A stretch of 10,671 bases of DNA, taken from NCBI GenBank assembly GCA_036380435.1, contig DASVES010000243.1, forward strand, positions 1 through 10,671, read 5' to 3'. The first letter of the stretch is position 1; each line of letters starts with the position of its first letter. The translations under genes and the position numbers were made by a program. The DNA is from DASQDT01 sp036380435. Lineage in GTDB: Bacteria; Acidobacteriota; Blastocatellia; Pyrinomonadales; Pyrinomonadaceae. Below the pieces are notes generated by a model. That model made no database searches. It worked only from the letters and a program-made list of their open reading frames with translations, and had not been told where the DNA came from. Positions 6,830 to 10,671 of the stretch are shown here, piece by piece.

Positions 6830-8020
6830 TTAGCTGTCGCCGGCCGCGCACAGGAGTTTTTCGAGGCGCTGCTCGCGGACGCCGTAGAACTCTTTGAGTT
6901 CGCGGAACTGTCGGAGGGCGGCGTCCGCGTCCGTCTTCCCTCCGGCGCGGACGGCGGCGATCATCGTGTTCTTGCGCGTGTGCTCGGTGGTGACAAACTC
7001 GAAGACGCGCGTCTGGTAGCCGGAGGCTTCGAGCAGTAACGCGCGTAGCGTGTCCGTCAACATCTCCGCCTGACGCTCCAGCATGATCCCGTGCCTCAGC
7101 ATTCCGCCCAGCACCTCCGGCGTCTCGATCTGCGGCCGCAGCTCTTTGTGACAGCACGGCGCGGTGATGAGAACGGCGGCCCCGGCGGCCAGCCCCGCGT
7201 GGAGCGCCTCGTCGGTCGCCGTGTCGCAGGCGTGCAGGGCGACGAGGACATCGACGGGGCCGAGCGCGTAATCGCGTATTAATCCCTGTCGGAACTCCAG
7301 CCCCTCGAACCCCGCCTCGCGCGCCACGCCGTTGCACAACTCGACCAACTCTTTCCGCGCCTCCACGCCAACGACCGACGCGCGCTGTAGTCCCAGAGTG
7401 TTCCGCAGATAGTCGTAGACGGCGAAGGTGAGGTAGCCCTTGCCCGCGCCCATGTCCACGAGCGTGAGGTCTTGCTTACCTTTCAGCCCCGCGCTTTCCA
7501 GAAGGTGCGCCACCGTCTCGACGAATTTGTTTATCTGTTTGAACTTGTCGCCCGCGCCCGCGCGCACGCGCCCCTCCGCGTCCGTCACGCCGAGCGCGCG
7601 CAGATAGACGTTGCCTTCCGCGTTGACGAATCGCTGCTTGACGCGGTCGTGTTCGGCGGCGGGCGGCGTGTCGAAAGTCGCGCGGCTGCGTGTGAGCCGC
7701 GGCTCGCGTTTGCGGTTGAAGTCGAGCTGCAAGTCGAACCCGGTCGTGAAGAGGTGGCCGCTCAGGAAGTCGTGCCCGAGGAGCGCGGCGACGATGGCGA
7801 GAGCTTCATCGGTCGTGGAGTTTCGGACGAGGTCTTGAGTGTGGTGGCGGAAGGTGAGCGAGAGGTTGTCCTCGCCCTTGATCTGCACACGTCTGGCGTA
7901 GACGTTTTTCAGCGTGGGGTCGTCGCCGCGGTATTTGCCGAGAGTCAGCCTGACGAACGCGCCGCCGGACAGGCTTTCGCGGAGTGCGTCGAAGAACTCT
8001 TCAACCGGCTGGCCCTTCAT
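6830..8020 (-). CDS. Class I SAM-dependent methyltransferase (METTL25/GSTCD-like, Methyltransf_32 type)
   Basis: Predicted cytoplasmic methyltransferase of 396 residues. The SAM-binding motif I is LVDMGAGKGYL at 187-197, followed by VVGVEAR (216-222) with the acidic ribose-binding residue E220. LHACDTATDEAL (262-273) and APCCHKEL (287-294) are the signature of the Methyltransf_32 group, which includes eukaryotic METTL25 and GSTCD, and the second lies where many RNA methyltransferases have their catalytic NPPY-type loop. The N-terminal 170 residues (for example AFVRLTLGKYRGDD and LSLTFRHHTQ) form a separate domain probably used for substrate recognition. A weak AGGAAA lies about 10 nt before the ATG. 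It is the last of three minus-strand genes but is separated from the dehydrogenase by a 170-bp gap holding a palindrome, so it may have its own promoter. The substrate is unknown; RNA is a guess. Confidence 0.8.
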   Translation of the reverse strand: MKGQPVEEFFDALRESLSGGAFVRLTLGKYRGDDPTLKNVYARRVQIKGEDNLSLTFRHHTQDLVRNSTTDEALAIVAALLGHDFLSGHLFTTGFDLQLDFNRKREPRLTRSRATFDTPPAAEHDRVKQRFVNAEGNVYLRALGVTDAEGRVRAGAGDKFKQINKFVETVAHLLESAGLKGKQDLTLVDMGAGKGYLTFAVYDYLRNTLGLQRASVVGVEARKELVELCNGVAREAGFEGLEFRQGLIRDYALGPVDVLVALHACDTATDEALHAGLAAGAAVLITAPCCHKELRPQIETPEVLGGMLRHGIMLERQAEMLTDTLRALLLEASGYQTRVFEFVTTEHTRKNTMIAAVRAGGKTDADAALRQFRELKEFYGVREQRLEKLLCAAGDS

Positions 8021-8069
8021 GGATCACCGCTTTCCTGAATCAAAACATGCATCGTTGAGACAAGTAAGA

Positions 8070-8147
8070 GAACACGGATGAGACGGACGTGACGAACCGA
8101 CACGGATTGATCCGTGCCGATCCCTCTCATCCGTCTCATCCGTGTTC
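8070..8147. repeat. Palindromic intergenic repeat with 18-bp perfect arms
   Basis: GAACACGGATGAGACGGA (8070-8087) is perfectly complementary to 8130-8147. The interior adds a second small palindrome (CACGGAT 8101-8107 and ATCCGTG 8110-8116), so the 7-mer CACGGAT occurs twice in each orientation. The 'ATCCGTCTCATCCGTGTTC' wording resembles a repeat scattered between genes in many environmental bacterial genomes (recalled, not searched). It lies between the dehydrogenase stop and the methyltransferase start. As RNA it would form a long hairpin on either strand, without a T tract. Confidence 0.85.
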
Positions 8148-8190
8148 ACTCGACCTGTCCCGACTGGATGCGCTTCGATTTAGACCGCCG

Positions 8191-9216
8191 TCACTTCACC
8201 TCGTTGTTCTTTACCGCCGCTCGTTCGCTGAGTGCAGTCAAAACAGAAGGCGCCAGCGCCGACTCGCTCTGCGCGCCCTTCACGCGGCGCTTGCCGATGC
8301 CGCCGGGGCCGGGCAGAAGACGACCCACGAGCGCCAGCACGTCGGCCGTCGCCTCGGGGAAGAGCGCGTGGAATTTGACGGCCAAGAAGGCCTGCGTCGA
8401 GATGATGAGTTCGGCGTCGCCGCGTCGTGTGGCCGCGACGATCTGGCGCGCGGCGCGCTCGGCCCCGATGGACGTGACGGGCAGGGAGTCGCTGATGGCG
8501 AACCACGCGTACTCGTCGCGGTGCCGGCCCTTGAAGGTCGCGTTGCGCGGGCTGCCCGTCCGCATCAGCCCCGGACAGACGGTCGTCACCACGACGCCGT
8601 CCTTCCGAAGCTCCGCGCGCATCCCTTCGGAGAGACCGACGAGCGCGAACTTGCTCGCGCTGTAGGGGACGAGATGCGGCACGCCGATCTTTCCACCGAT
8701 GGAGGAGATGTTGACGACGCGCCCGCCGCCTCGCCTTCGCATCGACGGAAGCACGGCGAGCATCGTGTAGAGCGGCCCCCAGAAGTGGACGCGCATCGCC
8801 TGCTCGTAATCTTCGAGCGTCATCACCTCGACGGGGCCGACCTGAATGACGCCCGCGTTGTTGACCAGCACGTCGATCTCGCCGAAGTGGCGCGAGACCA
8901 TGTCGATCATCTCGCCCACCTGATCGCGGTCGGTCACGTCGCACGGGACGGCGTACACATCCGCGCCGCGGCCCACGAGGTCGGCCCGCGCGCGCTCAAG
9001 CTCTTCGGGGTCGCGCGCACAGATGGCGACGCGCGCTCCCTCGCGCGCGAACTCCCGCGCCATCACCAGCCCCAGTCCGCGCGAGCCGCCCGTAATCAAC
9101 ACGGTCTTGCCTGCCAGCTCATACCCGCGCCGGCCGCGCACGAGCGCGCGCGCCGCGACCAGCCCGCCCAGACCCGCCGCCGCCAGCAACAGCGTCTCAC
9201 GATTCCCCTTCTTCAT
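8191..9216 (-). CDS. SDR-family oxidoreductase with N-terminal hydrophobic segment
   Basis: NAD(P)-dependent short-chain dehydrogenase of 341 residues. The Rossmann motif is TGGSRGLG (42-49); CARDPEEL around 66-73 with Arg68 suggests NADP(H). Also present are CDVTD (92-96), NNAG (119-122), catalytic Ser in NISS (169-172), YSASK with Y185 and K189, and CPG at 214-216. The catalytic set is complete. Residues 8-26 form a hydrophobic Ala/Leu/Gly-rich segment that may anchor it to the membrane, and residues 280-341 extend beyond the usual 250-residue core with a second hydrophobic patch (ADVLALVGRLLPG). The start is supported by a GGGA-rich Shine-Dalgarno directly upstream. It begins 24 nt after the xth stop, so the two are likely co-transcribed. 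The substrate cannot be predicted. Confidence 0.9.
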   Translation of the reverse strand: MKKGNRETLLLAAAGLGGLVAARALVRGRRGYELAGKTVLITGGSRGLGLVMAREFAREGARVAICARDPEELERARADLVGRGADVYAVPCDVTDRDQVGEMIDMVSRHFGEIDVLVNNAGVIQVGPVEVMTLEDYEQAMRVHFWGPLYTMLAVLPSMRRRGGGRVVNISSIGGKIGVPHLVPYSASKFALVGLSEGMRAELRKDGVVVTTVCPGLMRTGSPRNATFKGRHRDEYAWFAISDSLPVTSIGAERAARQIVAATRRGDAELIISTQAFLAVKFHALFPEATADVLALVGRLLPGPGGIGKRRVKGAQSESALAPSVLTALSERAAVKNNEVK

Positions 9217-9240
9217 TCCCTTCTCCCTTCACAGATGGCT

Positions 9241-10008
9241 TCAGGCGATCTCGACCAACACGGGCGTGTGGTCGGAGGGTCGCTCCCAGCCGCGCGGCTC
9301 TTTGTCTATCCAAGCCCGCTTGCAGCGCGCGGCCAGCGACTCGGAGAGCCAGACGTGGTCGATGCGCAGGCCCGTGTTGCGTGGGAAGGAGCCGGCGCGG
9401 TAGTCCCACCACGAGTAATGGCCCCCCCCTTCGTTGTGCTGCCGGAAGGCGTCCGCGAGGCCCCAGTCTTTGACCTCCTGAAGGGCTTCGCGCTCGGGGC
9501 GGCTACAGAGAATTTTGCCGCGCCACAACACGGGGTCGTGTACGTCGCGATCCTCCGGCGCGACGTTGAAGTCGCCGCACAGCAGCACGTCGTCGTCCGG
9601 CCAGCACTCCTCGTCGAAGAACTCGCGCAGGCGGCGCATCCACTTGAGCTTGAAGTCGAACTTCTCGGAGCCGACCGACTGCCCGTTCGGGACGTAGACG
9701 TTGACGACGCGCACGCCCCCGACCGTCGCCGCCAGCAGACGCGCGTGCGCCCCCTCCTCATCATTGGGGAACCCACGCTGCACGTCCGTCAGAGGAGTGC
9801 GCGAGAGTATCGCCACGCCGTTGTATGTGGGCTGGCCGTGCGTTTCAGACTTGTAGCCGAGTTCGGCAAACTCGCGGGCCGGGAAGCGCTCGTCGGCGCA
9901 CTTCGTCTCTTGCAGGCAGAGCACGTCGGGGCGCGCCCGGCCGAGCCATTGCAAGACCAGGGGCAGGCGCGCCAGCACCGAGTTCACGTTCCACGTGGCG
10001 ATGATCAT
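9241..10008 (-). CDS. xth: Exodeoxyribonuclease III (AP endonuclease family)
   Basis: Base-excision-repair nuclease: cuts at abasic sites and degrades duplex DNA 3' to 5'. The product has 255 residues, normal for bacterial ExoIII of the ExoA/XthA group. Visible motifs are IIATWNVNS (2-10), LQETK with metal-binding E34, NGVAILSR (63-70), VYVPNG with Y105, GDFNVAPEDRD with D146 and N148, RIDHVW with D217, and SDHTPV with D246 and H247; the active site is complete. The start at 10008 follows the family pattern (Met directly before IIATWN). An in-frame ATG at 10077 would add 23 unrelated residues and lies beyond a possible -10 box, so it is rejected. No strong Shine-Dalgarno is seen. The gene is divergent from the receiver-like gene and leads into the SDR gene after 24 nt. 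Confidence 0.95.
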   Translation of the reverse strand: MIIATWNVNSVLARLPLVLQWLGRARPDVLCLQETKCADERFPAREFAELGYKSETHGQPTYNGVAILSRTPLTDVQRGFPNDEEGAHARLLAATVGGVRVVNVYVPNGQSVGSEKFDFKLKWMRRLREFFDEECWPDDDVLLCGDFNVAPEDRDVHDPVLWRGKILCSRPEREALQEVKDWGLADAFRQHNEGGGHYSWWDYRAGSFPRNTGLRIDHVWLSESLAARCKRAWIDKEPRGWERPSDHTPVLVEIA

Positions 10009-10020
10009 TTCGCCGACAAT

Positions 10021-10049
10021 CTTATAACGTGACGGCGCGTTTTTGTAGG
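10021..10049 (-). promoter_or_regulatory. Possible promoter of xth
   Basis: On the minus strand TATAAG (10021-10026) matches five of six bases of a -10 box. Seventeen bases upstream lies CCTACA (10044-10049), a poor -35 with three matches. Transcription would begin only a few bases before the ATG at 10008, implying an almost leaderless mRNA, which fits the lack of a clear ribosome-binding site. Confidence 0.3.
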
Positions 10050-10137
10050 CGGCGCGCCCCGCGCGTTGTAACCTCAAGACTAAAGTGACAAATTAATGAC
10101 GGCGCGCGGCCCCCACAGGGCGCGGCCACAAACTTTT

Positions 10138-10518
10138 ATGAGACGAGTGCTGATCGTCGAGGACGATGAGGTGCGTTGCGCGTGGTTCCGCGCACGGCTC
10201 GCGGGCTGGGAGATCGACATCACGTGCGACGTGCGGCAGGCCGTCGAGTGGCTTTCGGAGCGGGATTACGCAGCCATCTTCCTCGACCACGACCTCGTCG
10301 AGGAGCATTACTTCTCCGACGCCGAGGACGACGAGCGGACGGGCTATGCCGTCGCCCACTGGCTCGCCCGACACCCCGACAGCCAGCGCGACGCGACCGT
10401 CCTCATCCACTCGCTCAACTACACCGGGGCGGGGCGCATGCTCGACGCGCTCCACGCCTCGGGCCGCGACGCCGAGCACGTGCCGTTTCATTATTTGCGC
10501 GACGAGTTGAAGTTTTAA
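10138..10518 (+). CDS. Receiver-like domain protein of the cREC (cyclic-phosphate processing) type
   Basis: Single-domain cytoplasmic protein of 126 residues with a receiver-like fold. RRVLIVEDDE (2-11) gives the acidic pair D9/D10, and IFLDHDL (47-53) places D50-H51-D52 where response regulators carry the phosphoacceptor Asp. Further on are TGYAVAHWLARHP (68-80) and VLIHSLNYTGAGRML (88-102), where H91-S92 and N94 replace the usual Thr/Ser plus Lys switch pattern. The DHDL, HSxN and GxxM set is what I associate with the cREC family, predicted to act on cyclic phosphates instead of receiving phosphate from a histidine kinase. There is no output domain and no adjacent kinase. An in-frame ATG at 10096 would add 14 Arg/Pro-rich residues. 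Neither start has a good Shine-Dalgarno, and 10138 is chosen because the fold begins there. It could still be an orphan response regulator. Confidence 0.75.
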   Translation: MRRVLIVEDDEVRCAWFRARLAGWEIDITCDVRQAVEWLSERDYAAIFLDHDLVEEHYFSDAEDDERTGYAVAHWLARHPDSQRDATVLIHSLNYTGAGRMLDALHASGRDAEHVPFHYLRDELKF

Positions 10519-10560
10519 GGGGCCACCGCGATTTTTGTTGAGTGTACGGCAGGTAGGATT

Positions 10561-10671
10561 CACCGCGGAGGCGCAGAGGACGCAGAGACTACGCAGAGGC
10601 TTGACGCTTACACCCGACGTTGAGTAAATCCGTCAAGCCTGCGGCGCCCCCTCTGCGTCCTTTGCGCCTCC
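10561..10671. repeat. Large palindromic intergenic repeat cut by the window end
   Basis: The left arm at 10567-10587 (GGAGGCGCAGAGGACGCAGAG) pairs with 10651-10671 at 20 of 21 positions; the exception is a G-T wobble. A second, inner stem of ten perfect pairs (AGGCTTGACG 10597-10606 with 10631-10640) closes a 24-nt loop. The left side begins CACCGC at 10561-10566, so GCGGTG probably follows beyond the window. The 'CGCAGAGGACGCAGAG' wording matches, from memory, a very common dispersed intergenic palindrome of Acidobacteriota, Planctomycetota and similar genomes. No coding potential is seen. Confidence 0.85.

Noticed and set aside
8070..8147. The palindrome considered as an intrinsic terminator
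   Set aside because: The hairpin would be strong, but no T tract follows on either strand and its repeated 7-mer structure fits a dispersed repeat better.
8089..10032. A 647-codon open frame on the plus strand
   Set aside because: It lies antisense to the SDR and xth genes, whose catalytic motifs are complete; its translation is His/Arg/Ala-rich without family motifs, as expected of a GC-rich shadow frame.
1..10671. CRISPR array, tRNA/rRNA genes, insertion sequence or prophage
   Set aside because: No regularly spaced direct repeats, cloverleaf-like sequences, transposase or integrase motifs, or phage structural genes were seen.

Overview
The window is GC-rich, densely coded bacterial chromosome. 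Nothing in it is phage-, plasmid- or IS-like. The combination of secreted HExxH proteins, a small membrane-anchored partner gene and two palindromic repeat families resembles Acidobacteriota (Blastocatellia-like) or a similar environmental lineage. This is an inference from gene style; there is no rRNA or other marker gene here.

Layout, left to right. (1) 29-1300 (+): preA, the dihydropyrimidine dehydrogenase subunit of reductive pyrimidine breakdown; any upstream partner lies outside the window. (2) 1406-3698 (-): a two-gene secretion operon. A 151-residue membrane-anchored protein of unknown function is followed 12 nt later by a 582-residue secreted zincin-like protein with a PA domain. The operon ends at a strong hairpin plus T-tract terminator. 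(3) 3699-4654: about 950 bases of mostly non-coding DNA. It holds the operon's upstream region with an inverted repeat, and a decayed fragment of the C-terminus of phosphoenolpyruvate synthase (4211-4324). (4) 4655-6761 (+): a second, unrelated secreted metzincin-like protease followed by a small exported HEAT-repeat-like protein. (5) 6830-10008 (-): exodeoxyribonuclease III, then an N-terminally anchored short-chain dehydrogenase 24 nt downstream, then a class I methyltransferase of the METTL25/GSTCD type. A long palindromic repeat lies between the last two. (6) 10138-10518 (+): a receiver-like protein of the cREC type, divergent from xth. (7) 10561-10671: half or more of a large palindromic intergenic repeat, cut by the window end.

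The genes do not form one pathway. Two of the modules are independent 'secreted metallopeptidase plus small exported partner' pairs, which is the most distinctive theme. I see no clear undescribed multi-gene system. The best leads are the coupled small protein plus PA-zincin cassette with its Cys-containing C-terminal module, the ppsA remnant, the orphan cREC gene and the two palindromic repeat families.
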